The translations under genes and the position numbers were made by a program. A DNA stretch of 32,174 nucleotides, taken from NCBI GenBank assembly GCA_008501655.1, contig QQUK01000244.1:1-32174 (forward strand). Reading direction: 5' to 3'. The first letter of the stretch is position 1. Each line of letters starts with the position of its first letter. This stretch comes from Calditrichota bacterium (lineage in GTDB: Bacteria > Zixibacteria > MSB-5A5 > GN15 > FEB-12). Under the pieces are notes generated by a model. It saw only the letters and a list, made by a program, of their open reading frames with translations, ran no database searches and was not told the origin of the DNA. Shown piece after piece: positions 24,901 through 32,174 of this stretch.

Positions 24901-25347
24901 CGTCTTGCAGCCGAACAGGGTTCGATTCGCAAATCTCTTGAAGAACTATCCCGTGAATTCGGTAACTCACGACAGGTTCTTGGACGGCTTGATGATATCG
25001 CCAAAGAGATGAAAGATGTCGAAGAAGCGCTTGCTGAAGGTGAAGTCGGAAATGATATAACCGAAAAACAGATTAAAGTATTTTCCCGAATGCTCGAAGC
25101 ATCCCGCTCGCTGTATAAAAAAGATTTTTCTGAACAGCGCAAAGCATCTACAGCTGAACAGACCCTTATCTATCTGCCTCCGGGATTGACTGATGATATA
25201 TTAAATGATAATTCGAAGCTTGAGGATCGTCTGAGAAACTATCTCGGTGATACCTATCCGAAACAGTATGAAGACCAGATTAAAGCATATTTTAAGGCGC
25301 TTATGCAGTCACAGAATTCAGCAACACGGCAGGAGACTAATCGGTAA
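21916..25347 (+). CDS. DUF4175 domain protein, membrane-anchored with long coiled coil
   Basis: A 1143-residue protein. The N-terminus has three hydrophobic helices (about 24-50, 55-75 and 152-176). An extracytoplasmic part of several Ig-like beta domains follows (about 190-500), typical of DUF4175. Residues about 520-860 are coiled coil rich in Glu, Lys, Met and Gln. Near the C-terminus, four cysteines (939, 945, 956, 970) lie in a Gln/Ser/Asn-rich linker. Two ATG codons are possible (21916, 21919); CGAGGA upstream suits the second better. It is associated with DUF4159 and Bat-like genes in other genomes, and probably acts in envelope integrity, though no function is proven. The TPR gene starts 3 bases after its stop. 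Confidence 0.88.
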   Translation: MMTQIDSSRALVSRLKSALFKKRLLLFFSGILATATAVILTSIILSLVALVVVLPVAVKGSLLILSGLATLYIFGKYSFKHFFTGDIESVAVELEKKYPELKGIFIAAIQFSRQKLNPGYSNELVDATITQAVNKAGNLNFNETVSFYPIVKTGRYLAVSAILAVCLIIFAPGLFTYSYTVYSNVGEVVEPPLGYQLSANPGSTEWVKYRDIKIGGSLTGDKLPRNATIFYKFVGGSWQNSEVDLRKNKLVTTDRGDSLGFDITLRQVNKSFDYYVESGREKTDVYQVNVVDRPRVTGIKLNVFYPKYTGLAPTIIDENNGTFSAVKGSRVTIEVEPNLPVKSAELIFDDKSEIPLKLETNKGTASFVVEESKSYHIRLTDHLGEKNPDPIEYYVTSVPDEYPSIDVISPGYDVNLSDEVILPVKLHIYDDYGFTSLVMKYQLVTQGRPSDENVAVLHFSDNIKTEGEVEFNWDIDALNLFPGDYVAYSFEIADNDIISGPKISKTRKYIARIPSLEEIVSQTEQSNRQRIDETEKVLRTGKELAKRLQNAIRKSEAQMKTGEQADWQNQKELEAITNKNEEMVKQIEKLAEQMDKSLDDLNDKQLMSREVLEKMQQIQKLFEEIATPEMKEAQRKMMEALKNMDKNQLEEAMKEFEMSQEDLLKRLERTMALLKKMQLEQKMEAMVRKAEELADQQEEMNKSASESKESDLPQLSKKENELKESLEQLKKELDELEKTAQDAEMEKSPELEKFKEALEKTDANKNMDQMAQQMNKQNKSGAKKEGEEAHSKLMQMLNQMQQQMMAMQGGDKEKIEKAFKDAIDDANYLSKNQEQLFQEAAAMQAEDMMMRQIAEQQQDILASCAGLKNRIAEIGKESPFLGMELDKLIDETFREMEFALTEFDQKKKSQGLRSQRDAMAKLNKASQQLMESLNQQKECNKGGSCDKNTSTLQSLCEKQNKLNQETQSQCNNPNGQKPQPGQSQSDSQGGREAFERLAAEQGSIRKSLEELSREFGNSRQVLGRLDDIAKEMKDVEEALAEGEVGNDITEKQIKVFSRMLEASRSLYKKDFSEQRKASTAEQTLIYLPPGLTDDILNDNSKLEDRLRNYLGDTYPKQYEDQIKAYFKALMQSQNSATRQETNR

Positions 25348-25350
25348 GCT

Positions 25351-27186
25351 ATGACAAAAGTTGCTGTATTTCTCTTATCATTGTTTTTCTTGACCGGCTC
25401 GCTTTTTTCTGCTGAGCAGATAAAAGAAGATTTAAAATCTTTAGAAAAAAGAGCTGCTGTTAAGTCGGTGATTAATGATAAAATTACTTATGCCAGACGA
25501 TTGATAAGTGACCGCCAATATGAAGCAGCGATGGTCTATCTGGAGACTTTGTATGAGCAGGAACCGAATAACACTGTTGTTATCAATCTCCTGCGCCAGT
25601 CGTATGACCGATTACAACTTTATCCAAAAACAGAGCTTCTCATACAGCGAGAACTTGAAAAATTCCCGACAAATTTTTCTCTGATGGTTTCTCTTGCTGA
25701 TATTTATGCGAAGCAGGGGCGGTTTGATGAAGCAGCAGCTGCATATAATAATGCCAAAGATGTTATTGATGGCAGGAACACTGTTAAATTTCAAGTTTTA
25801 ACCCAAAGTATGCTTGGTAATAATCTCTATGATGAAACGGAATCAAATATAAAATATTGGCGGACAGAATTTGCTGATTCTACCATCTTAGCTCTTGAGA
25901 TGGGGATGATTTTAGAATCTCAAAAAAAATATAAAGAAGCTGTTGCCGAATATTATCCTCTGTTTACCGATACGACGAGAACAGGAAACAATGCTGAGAA
26001 AAAAGTTGTCTCTTTGTTGAAATTTATCGATTCGGAAAAAATTGTTGAGAACTGGCTGTTAGATCAGCCTGATGTCTATCATAATCCAAGGACGGTAGAA
26101 ATTCTTTCCAATCATTATCTTTCATCATCACAGATGGACCGGGCGTTTGAATTTACTCTTATCGCTGATTCGATTGAACAGAAAAACGGTACGGAGATGA
26201 TTCAGTTTATGACAGCCTGCAACAAGCGGAAGATGTATGAGTATTCACTTAAAATGGAAGAGATGCTTGGTACAAAAGTATCCGATCCGGAGGTTTTAAA
26301 CAGGGCGAGATTTTTAACCTGTGAAGCACTGGTGATGACCGGTCAGTATCGTCGAGCTCTCACAGAATATGATTCCCTTTATGCTACGACTCAATCCAAC
26401 CGGTACAAAGCTGATGCGCTTTATCAAACCGGTCTTATCTGGCAGGACCATCTGAATAGTCCTGATACTGCTCTCTTGTATTTTGACTCAGTGTCAACTT
26501 TACCGCAATCCGGCTTTACTTCTCTTTTTGCACAAACAGTAATCCCCCTTTGTCATCTGCAAAAAGGAGATATACCGACAGCTAAATCTTTGTATGAACA
26601 ATTAAAATCCAAAAGAGGAATGACTGAGGACCTCAAGGAAGAAGTCGATTATCAGCTTGCAATGATAAACCTTTTTGAAAAGAAAGTCGATACAGCTCGT
26701 AATTTGCTTTCCAAACTGATGATAGATTATCCTAAAGGATTTTATGTAAACGATGCCCTTGAGCTGATGAAAGTAATAGATGAGGGTTCCGAAGCCCCCC
26801 AGGTATTGTATAACTATTCAAACTATCTGCTTTTTGATTATCAGCATCAGGGGGACTCAGCATTTGCGAAACTTGAACTGATAGCAAACGACCAGTCAAA
26901 AGTACTTGCTGATTTTGCTCTGTATAAAATGGTGTTGCGAACATTTGATAACAATGATACGACCGGAACGGTAATCTATATTGACCGGCTGAACGAAGAT
27001 TTTCCGGAATCATATTATCTGCCGTATGCTTTAAAACAGAAAGCAGATATTCTGTTTGGTAACAAATCTGACCGGGATGAAGCAGTCATAATTTATCAGG
27101 AATTATTGGAAAAATATCCAAATTATCCATTTGTGTCCGAAATCAGAGAATTACTCAGAAATCAGGCTGAAAACGCCAAAGCTTAA
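25351..27186 (+). CDS. Secreted tetratricopeptide repeat protein
   Basis: A 611-residue protein with a signal peptide (MTKVAVFLLSLFFLTGSLFSA). The rest is almost all helical repeats of TPR type, for example YEAAMVYLETLYEQEPNNT (about 52-70), LADIYAKQGRFDEAAAAYNNA (about 115-135), and a C-terminal tract with DEAVIIYQELLEKYPNYPF. It is periplasmic or surface-facing and likely a scaffold for protein contacts. It is tightly linked to DUF4175 (3-base gap), so the two probably work together. No lipobox Cys is present. An A+T-rich inverted repeat (27187-27192 with 27205-27210) after the stop might be a weak terminator. Confidence 0.85.
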   Translation: MTKVAVFLLSLFFLTGSLFSAEQIKEDLKSLEKRAAVKSVINDKITYARRLISDRQYEAAMVYLETLYEQEPNNTVVINLLRQSYDRLQLYPKTELLIQRELEKFPTNFSLMVSLADIYAKQGRFDEAAAAYNNAKDVIDGRNTVKFQVLTQSMLGNNLYDETESNIKYWRTEFADSTILALEMGMILESQKKYKEAVAEYYPLFTDTTRTGNNAEKKVVSLLKFIDSEKIVENWLLDQPDVYHNPRTVEILSNHYLSSSQMDRAFEFTLIADSIEQKNGTEMIQFMTACNKRKMYEYSLKMEEMLGTKVSDPEVLNRARFLTCEALVMTGQYRRALTEYDSLYATTQSNRYKADALYQTGLIWQDHLNSPDTALLYFDSVSTLPQSGFTSLFAQTVIPLCHLQKGDIPTAKSLYEQLKSKRGMTEDLKEEVDYQLAMINLFEKKVDTARNLLSKLMIDYPKGFYVNDALELMKVIDEGSEAPQVLYNYSNYLLFDYQHQGDSAFAKLELIANDQSKVLADFALYKMVLRTFDNNDTTGTVIYIDRLNEDFPESYYLPYALKQKADILFGNKSDRDEAVIIYQELLEKYPNYPFVSEIRELLRNQAENAKA

Positions 27187-27199
27187 GACAATAATTTAA

Positions 27200-27448
27200 C
27201 TAAAATTGTCCTAATTTATCCTTTGACATCTCTAAGTTTTTCACCTGTTGTTCCAGAGTGAAAATCCGTTTTTCGTAAGTTTCCTTTTTTTGTGATTTCA
27301 TTTTTGAGGTAGTCCTAACTAAAAGACCTAATGAAATCAACATAAAGAGGGCTGAATTAACCCCTCTGAAGAGTTCGCCCATATTAAACAGGGAATCCAG
27401 GAATGCTAATATTCCCAGGAAGAATAGAATTCCGCACCAAACAAACAT
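27200..27448 (-). CDS. Small membrane protein with C-terminal coiled coil
   Basis: An 82-residue protein: two hydrophobic helices (about 1-18 and 27-44), then a charged coiled-coil tail (KMKSQKKETYEKRIFTLEQQ, onward to 80). No family recognised. GCGAGG 6 bases before the ATG is a fair ribosome binding site, and the frame is not a shadow of a gene on the other strand, since this interval is otherwise empty. It is convergent with the TPR gene (13 bases apart) and divergent from the GT117 gene. Confidence 0.6.
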   Translation of the reverse strand: MFVWCGILFFLGILAFLDSLFNMGELFRGVNSALFMLISLGLLVRTTSKMKSQKKETYEKRIFTLEQQVKNLEMSKDKLGQF

Positions 27449-27541
27449 TAAAACCTCGCTTATTTACAGGTTTTTCGGCGAAAATAAAAAGTTGTCATTT
27501 GAGTCAGATATGTTATATTTTCACCTCAATTCAAAAAAAAA

Positions 27542-27571
27542 TTGATACTATTATATATAAATCGGTATAAT
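27542..27571 (+). promoter_or_regulatory. Promoter of the DUF2723/GT117 gene
   Basis: TTGATA (27542-27547, 5 of 6), 18-bp spacer, perfect TATAAT (27566-27571). Start near 27578 gives a leader of about 29 bases that includes GGAGAAAG. A second candidate, TTGTCA-N16-TATATT with a TG before the -10 (27492-27519), lies just upstream. Confidence 0.6.
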
Positions 27572-27606
27572 TGGTATTCGCTTTAATTTTGGAGAAAGAA
27601 AGAATA

Positions 27607-30363
27607 ATGAATAGTTTTTTAAGTAAAATTGACAGAACCAACCTATTTGTAGCAATTGCCGTTTATATTGTATCATTTATTGTCTACGCTCTGACGGTAC
27701 AGCAGACATTTTCATTCTGGGATTGCGGTGAATTTATTGCCTGTTCTACAATACTTGGTGTACCGCACCCTCCGGGAACTCCTTTGTTTGTCCTGATCGG
27801 ACGAATCATGTCTGTAATCCCGATTGTTGAAGATATATCATGGCGGGTTAATTTCCTCTCGGTTATATTTTCAGCGTTTACTGCAATGTTCAGTTATCTT
27901 TTAACTTATAAAATAGTCGGTTACTTTTTTGACAAAGAAAGCCGTGACAACGGTATCAATAAGTTTATTGCTGTCATCGGCGGTATTGCCGGAGCATTTT
28001 TTGTTGCCTTTTCCAGAACCAACTGGGGTAACTCGGTTGAAGCAGAAGTTTATGGAATGGCATTGGCACTATCTGTAATGATTGTCTGGCTGACTCTGAT
28101 CTATTTTGAAAATCAGGGAACGATGACCGCTTCCAAAATTATGATTTTTACATTGTACATGGCTCTGCTCGGTGTCGGTGTACATATGACCGTATTCTTA
28201 GTCGTTCCGGTATGTGCCTTGTTCTTCCTTCTTGATAAATCAGCAACTCAAAGAGACTGGCTGATCGTTTGCGGGTTTATCATCGCTGAACTTCTTTTAA
28301 TAATGTTACTTTCTAATCTCCCCAACGCATCGAATATCTTTAAAATCCTTTCGGTTATATTTGCCGGAATCTTGGTAATGTTTTTATACAAAAAAATTAA
28401 TTGGGCAATTCTGGTGGCGATCGGTTCTGTCTCGACTATTATGATGTCGTTCTCTTTATATATTGAAGTATTTTTTATCTCCCTTGTTGTGCTCATTCTT
28501 ATGGGCGTGATATCAAAGAAGAAAAATTTGAATCTGCAATGGAAGACCGGTCTTGCGATTATTATTATCGCATTCATAGGTGTTTCGGTGCATCTCTTTA
28601 TACCGATACGTTCTTCCTTAAATCCGCGTATTGACGAAAACAATCCTTCAAGGGATTTCAGAACGTTTGTAAATTTCTTGGATAGAAAACAGTATGGTCA
28701 GGTCTCTATGATTGACCGGATGTTTCAGCGACGGGGTGCCTGGGAAAACCAGTTTGGCCGTCATCCTAATATGGGATTCTGGTCTTATTTCGAAGAGCAG
28801 TACTCCAATGGAAGCTGGACATTTATCTTCCCGTTTTTTGCTTTAGGTCTAATCGGCTTGATTACCGCAATCAGAAAAAGATTGGAGGTGGGACTGCCGT
28901 TCCTTGTTCTCTTGCTTATAAGTTCCGCCGGTCTGGTTCTGTATATGAATTTTGCCGACGGCACGATGTATAATCAGCAAACAGGTGATGCTTATCTTGA
29001 AGTGCGTAACCGTGATTATTTCTTTACTCCTGCTTTTGTCTTCTTTGGCATTGCAATGGGTGCCGGTGTATCTGCGGTGATGGCGTTTATTAAAGATAAA
29101 ATCGGTTCCGGTGATTTGTCCAAACAGAAGATGGCTGTTTATGCATCCAGCATATTGGTGCTTTTACCTCTTGTTTCATTCGGACATAACTACCATACCA
29201 ATGATAGAAGTGACAACCATATTCCTTATAACTATGCTAAAAATATTTTAGATACCTGTGAACCGAACGCAATACTGTTTACATCCGGGGATAATGATAC
29301 ATTTCCGCTCTGGTGTATTCAGGAGGTTTATGACTACCGCAAAGATGTCACGGTGGTCAATCTCTCTCTGTTGAATACAGACTGGTATGTCGAACAGATG
29401 AAAAACAGATACGATGTTCCGATCTCCTTAACAGATGAACAGATTCTCTGGCATCCGATGGATGATGCTCCCGGGGGGCAGAGACCGTTGCAGATGTTTG
29501 TTGATAAACCGAGAAAACGTCGAACATATCTGACCCCATCGGTACACGGCGGGCGGATTGTCAAAGTCCAGGATATGATGGTCGATGAAATCGTTTTAGA
29601 AAATAAATGGGAACGTCCGATATACTTCTCTTCACCACCTTACGCCGAATCACCGTTAAATCTGCGGGACAGAGCTACAGCTATCGGTGTTGTCTATAAA
29701 CTTGAACAGGAACCGAAAAAGAACCTGATTGATTCCGACCTTGGATACAAACTGTATATGGATGAAGGTCCCTTCCCGGATTCTGTTGAAGCATATGTAT
29801 TCGGTGGTTATGAGAGTAGTGAGGTTTACCGTGATGACAATGCTACCGGTGTTTATATTACTTATGGAGTAAACTCTACAAGGTTGTATGATGACCTGCT
29901 CAGGAATAATGATACAACCCGGGCGATTGCAATTGCTGAAAAGACAATTGAAGTTTACCCTGAATACTGGCAGTCATACTTGCTGTTGGGCGACTTGTTA
30001 AAACAGCGCGGAGATTCCGCTGCACCGGCAAGGTTGATGCAGCAGCTGCATGATACCTTGACATCATTTTTGGCAAGCAATCCTGAAAATCTGTTTTATA
30101 TGCAGGATTTAGGGATTTCCAAACTGCAGCTTGGTGAATTAAATGCTGATCCGCTGCTAAAAGAACAGGGAATAGATTTACTCTGGGATGCTTTTAGAGC
30201 AAACCCGAACAGTAACTATGCTTTCCGGAAATTAATTTCATCGCTTTCGCAGATTGGCAGAACGAATGAAATTCTTGAAGCCGCCCGTATGTTTGGTGAA
30301 TACAAAGTGAACCGGACTGACCCCGTCTACCAGCAGATTATGGGAATGGCATCCGGCAGATAA
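27607..30363 (+). CDS. DUF2723 / glycosyltransferase family 117-type membrane protein
   Basis: A 918-residue protein from ATG 27607. An upstream in-frame TTG (27571) lies inside the promoter and is unlikely as a start. The N-terminal 530 residues have about 12 membrane helices and the family motif FWDCGEFIA (Asp39, Glu42) followed by HPPGTPLF. This is the DUF2723 layout shared with human TMEM260, a protein O-mannosyltransferase, so lipid-linked sugar transfer to exported proteins is a reasonable inference. The C-terminal 380 residues are outside the membrane and include a TPR-like part (about 770-860: EKTIEVYPEYWQSYLLLGDL). The gene is alone, with its own promoter and terminator. Confidence 0.9.
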   Translation: MNSFLSKIDRTNLFVAIAVYIVSFIVYALTVQQTFSFWDCGEFIACSTILGVPHPPGTPLFVLIGRIMSVIPIVEDISWRVNFLSVIFSAFTAMFSYLLTYKIVGYFFDKESRDNGINKFIAVIGGIAGAFFVAFSRTNWGNSVEAEVYGMALALSVMIVWLTLIYFENQGTMTASKIMIFTLYMALLGVGVHMTVFLVVPVCALFFLLDKSATQRDWLIVCGFIIAELLLIMLLSNLPNASNIFKILSVIFAGILVMFLYKKINWAILVAIGSVSTIMMSFSLYIEVFFISLVVLILMGVISKKKNLNLQWKTGLAIIIIAFIGVSVHLFIPIRSSLNPRIDENNPSRDFRTFVNFLDRKQYGQVSMIDRMFQRRGAWENQFGRHPNMGFWSYFEEQYSNGSWTFIFPFFALGLIGLITAIRKRLEVGLPFLVLLLISSAGLVLYMNFADGTMYNQQTGDAYLEVRNRDYFFTPAFVFFGIAMGAGVSAVMAFIKDKIGSGDLSKQKMAVYASSILVLLPLVSFGHNYHTNDRSDNHIPYNYAKNILDTCEPNAILFTSGDNDTFPLWCIQEVYDYRKDVTVVNLSLLNTDWYVEQMKNRYDVPISLTDEQILWHPMDDAPGGQRPLQMFVDKPRKRRTYLTPSVHGGRIVKVQDMMVDEIVLENKWERPIYFSSPPYAESPLNLRDRATAIGVVYKLEQEPKKNLIDSDLGYKLYMDEGPFPDSVEAYVFGGYESSEVYRDDNATGVYITYGVNSTRLYDDLLRNNDTTRAIAIAEKTIEVYPEYWQSYLLLGDLLKQRGDSAAPARLMQQLHDTLTSFLASNPENLFYMQDLGISKLQLGELNADPLLKEQGIDLLWDAFRANPNSNYAFRKLISSLSQIGRTNEILEAARMFGEYKVNRTDPVYQQIMGMASGR

Positions 30364-30384
30364 AACAAATCAAGTATAAATTAT

Positions 30385-30416
30385 AGCAGTCTGAACTCTT
30401 CAGGCTGCTTTTTTTT
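30385..30416 (+). terminator. Rho-independent terminator of the DUF2723 gene
   Basis: 10-bp arms AGCAGTCTGA / TCAGGCTGCT (30385-30394, 30400-30409; one G-U pair), 5-base loop, then a run of T (30409-30416). It is 21 bases after the stop. Confidence 0.85.
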
Positions 30417-30535
30417 GTGATTTTGTTTCAAAAGTTAAAACTTGTCAGAAATTGTTCTTTTTTATTTATTTTTTCAAATACCGGAAATAACCCTACATCA
30501 GAGATATCAGAAACTTTAAACCAGTGAGGTAAAAT

Positions 30536-31045
30536 ATGGTTGAACTGTTGTCGTTATGGATGCCGATACTACTTTCGGCTGTCTTTGTGTTTATTGTCAG
30601 TTCGCTTATTCATATGGTGCTGGGATATCACAAGAATGATTTTCTTGCGATTCCTTCTGAGACAGAAATCAGAGATGCACTCCGCGGATTTAATATGCCC
30701 CCCGGAGAATATATGGTACCCAGAGCGGGAAATATGGCAGAATATGGCTCTGAAGAGTTTAAACAAAAAGTCGAGAAAGGTCCCGTTTTTATGATAACTG
30801 TCATGGAAAACAAAATACAATCGATGGGTCCGGCTCTTCTGCTCTGGTTTATCTATAGTTTGATTGTTTCGATATTTGCCGGATATCTGGCAAGCCGTAC
30901 GCTTGATGCTACAACCCATTATCTTACTGTATTCAGAGTCGTTGGTACGATGGCTTTTGTCGGTTATGCTCTGGCATTACTGCAGAATTCTATCTGGTAT
31001 AAGCGAGCATGGAGTGTAACATTGAATCGATGTTTGATGGATTAA
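30536..31045 (+). CDS. Uncharacterised membrane protein, C-terminus probably frameshifted
   Basis: A 169-residue product that I recall as an unnamed family found in Acidobacteria and other environmental phyla; no function is known. A first membrane helix (about 8-28) ends in SSLIHMVLGYHKNDF. Then comes a soluble part with MPPGEYMVPRA and KGPVFMITVM, then helices at about 97-118 and 130-150. GTGAGG upstream of the ATG is a good ribosome binding site. In this frame the protein ends WSVTLNRCLMD at 31045, but the next frame continues as FDGLIYALVTAGVFGWLWPRM to 31098, which looks like the missing last helix. One extra T in the run at 31033-31035 would restore it (about 187 residues). Confidence 0.75.
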   Translation: MVELLSLWMPILLSAVFVFIVSSLIHMVLGYHKNDFLAIPSETEIRDALRGFNMPPGEYMVPRAGNMAEYGSEEFKQKVEKGPVFMITVMENKIQSMGPALLLWFIYSLIVSIFAGYLASRTLDATTHYLTVFRVVGTMAFVGYALALLQNSIWYKRAWSVTLNRCLMD

Positions 31046-31098
31046 TATATGCACTGGTGACAGCCGGTGTATTCGGCTGGCTTTGGCCGAGGATGTAA
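31030..31098 (+). other. Frame-shifted C-terminal helix of the preceding membrane protein
   Basis: Read in the +1-offset frame from 31033, this encodes FDGLIYALVTAGVFGWLWPRM and a TAA at 31096-31098, directly before the terminator. The sequence is hydrophobic and in my recollection matches the end of the family of the 30536 gene. An ATG at 31030 could also start a 22-residue peptide, which I think is less likely. Confidence 0.6.
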
Positions 31099-31104
31099 TA
31101 ACTA

Positions 31105-31137
31105 AAAACCCGTTCGATATAACGAACGGGTTTTTTT
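31105..31137. terminator. Bidirectional rho-independent terminator
   Basis: 12-bp arms (31105-31116, 31123-31134) around a 6-base loop, with T on both sides in the respective directions (T7 forward; A5 at 31104-31108, giving T5 on the reverse strand). It serves the forward membrane protein gene and the reverse DUF5916 gene, which converge here. Confidence 0.88.
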
Positions 31138-31146
31138 ATATGAACT

Positions 31147-32174
31147 CTACATCCTGAACAGGTATTGGAATTTTGCAAAAAACTGGCGGTTAGACAATGA
31201 ATATTCCGGGTCTGACAGATGATTAATGCGTTCGCTCATATTCGGGTTACTATCAGGGTAGACATAATCATAATTGGATGACATTCCAACATAGAACTTA
31301 GTAAACGCATTGATTTTATAGGTCAAAAGCGGTTCAATAGAAATGTTTTTGAAGTTATCAACTATATGTTTTTTTACCAGTGTAGTATCGGAACCGTTAA
31401 TCTCTTCTACTTCCTCAAATGAGTAGGAATCACTATTAAAGTACTGGACTATCAATCGCAGATGGAGTTTCCGGCTGAACTGGTAGGTCATCTTTGTATA
31501 GAGAACCGATGCATCAAAAATGTTTTCCGGTTCCCCGGCATGGTTGATATCTTCAAAATAAGAATTTCTTCTATCCATAATAGAACGGTAAAAGGATGGT
31601 GTTATTATCAATCTCTCTGTAGGTTTGAAAGTACCCCAGATTTCATAATTTTTATTATAGCCTAAATCCGGGTTGTCCCGGTTTCTCCATATACTGGTAC
31701 CGGTGTTCAAACTAAATCCGATTCCGGCTATTTCCGAAAATTTGCTGTTTATATAAAAATTGAATCTCGAAATACCCGGAAAATTTTCACCAAAAAAGTT
31801 TTCCTGCGAATTGAGATAATTCATCGAGATTTCAGTCTGCATCCTTGTTTCTAAATATACTTCAGTCCGGAACCATTCATCGAAAGCACCTCTGTCATAC
31901 TTTGTTACATCAAGCTTGGCATCATATTTCCAGTTCCGTCCGAATGAAATCGATGGTTCCCAATTCGTGATCCACTTTTTATTGGGACGATTCCAGAGTC
32001 CCGTCCATACACTTATAGACCTGTAATCATTTCTGGTATTAAAGCCGTCATCGGTACGGAAAGTCGGTGATATGCCGTAATAGTCCATATCAAAATTCCA
32101 TCTCCGGCCGTTCCGTTCCAGAGAGATATAGGTAGCATCACCCCAGTATGTTTCACCATCAAGGTCAACAGTAT
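31147..32174 (-). CDS. DUF5916 outer-membrane protein, C-terminal part
   Basis: The gene enters from beyond the right end; about 342 residues are visible, with no start codon in the window (the Met encoded at 32088 is internal, since the frame stays open to 32174). The sequence is a series of alternating amphipathic beta strands with many Tyr, Phe and Trp, for example WNFDMDYYGISPTF and SRKLHLRLIVQYFNSDSY, and it ends in RQFFAKFQYLFRM. That is the DUF5916 beta-barrel pattern, typically behind an N-terminal carbohydrate-binding-9-like domain. Such proteins sit in the outer membrane. Their substrate is unknown. The C-terminal aromatic pattern fits insertion by the BAM machinery. Confidence 0.82.
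   Translation of the reverse strand, partial: TVDLDGETYWGDATYISLERNGRRWNFDMDYYGISPTFRTDDGFNTRNDYRSISVWTGLWNRPNKKWITNWEPSISFGRNWKYDAKLDVTKYDRGAFDEWFRTEVYLETRMQTEISMNYLNSQENFFGENFPGISRFNFYINSKFSEIAGIGFSLNTGTSIWRNRDNPDLGYNKNYEIWGTFKPTERLIITPSFYRSIMDRRNSYFEDINHAGEPENIFDASVLYTKMTYQFSRKLHLRLIVQYFNSDSYSFEEVEEINGSDTTLVKKHIVDNFKNISIEPLLTYKINAFTKFYVGMSSNYDYVYPDSNPNMSERINHLSDPEYSLSNRQFFAKFQYLFRM

Noticed and set aside
30442..30470. Promoter TTGTCA-N17-TTTATT before the 30536 gene
   Set aside because: The -10 box matches only 4 of 6 and lies in a T-rich stretch where such matches occur by chance.

Overview
The window is a chromosomal segment from a Gram-negative bacterium of moderate A+T content. Several families point to the wider FCB (Fibrobacteres-Chlorobi-Bacteroidetes) group or a neighbouring candidate phylum: DUF5916 outer-membrane protein, DUF2723/GT117 mannosyltransferase-like protein, DUF4159-DUF4175 pair, and SecD with an acidic insertion. 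Promoters of the TTGACA/TATAAT type and clear Shine-Dalgarno sites argue against Bacteroidetes proper, which use different promoter elements and weak ribosome binding sites. The placement is inferred from gene content, not from a tree. The general picture is a respiring, free-living didermal cell.

Layout. 1-6408: end of a complex I operon (nuoI partial, nuoJ, K, L, M, N). 6494-8037: DUF502 membrane protein translationally coupled to a PTS EIIA-CBS-CBS fusion. 8234-8752: small lipoprotein-like protein and small membrane protein. 8807-9400 (minus): ICMT/NnrU-like membrane methyltransferase. 9471-10673: CaCA-type cation antiporter. 10734-12547 (minus): Na/phosphate symporter followed by a PhoU-like protein. 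12548-12880: non-coding, with a terminator/promoter overlap, a 10-bp palindrome and an 88-bp tandem repeat. 12881-15616 (minus): secreted M16 zinc protease, divergent from a secreted unknown protein (15757-16197). 16275-18936: secD-secF. 19083-20803: A+T-rich ECF sigma / anti-sigma / secreted unknown module. 20950-27186: DUF4159, DUF4175 and a secreted TPR protein. 27200-27448 (minus): small membrane/coiled-coil protein. 27607-30363: DUF2723/GT117. 30536-31098: uncharacterised membrane protein with an apparent frameshift. 31147-32174 (minus): C-terminal part of a DUF5916 outer-membrane protein.

Functional themes. Most genes concern the cell envelope: respiration with proton pumping (nuo), protein export (secDF), ion and phosphate transport, envelope proteolysis (M16), glycosylation (GT117) and an envelope-stress-like module (DUF4159/DUF4175/TPR, known in other genomes next to MoxR-DUF58-Bat genes). 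No tRNA, rRNA, transposase, phage gene or CRISPR array was seen.

The least explained material is: the ECF/anti-sigma/secreted protein trio; the several unrelated palindromic repeats scattered between genes (12664, 12688-12885, 18946, 20818, 21750-21896); the EIIA-CBS fusion; and two apparent one-base deletions in homopolymer runs (nuoI near base 84 and the membrane protein near base 31033), which may be real or may be sequencing errors. I did not find convincing evidence of a wholly new defence or mobile system here.
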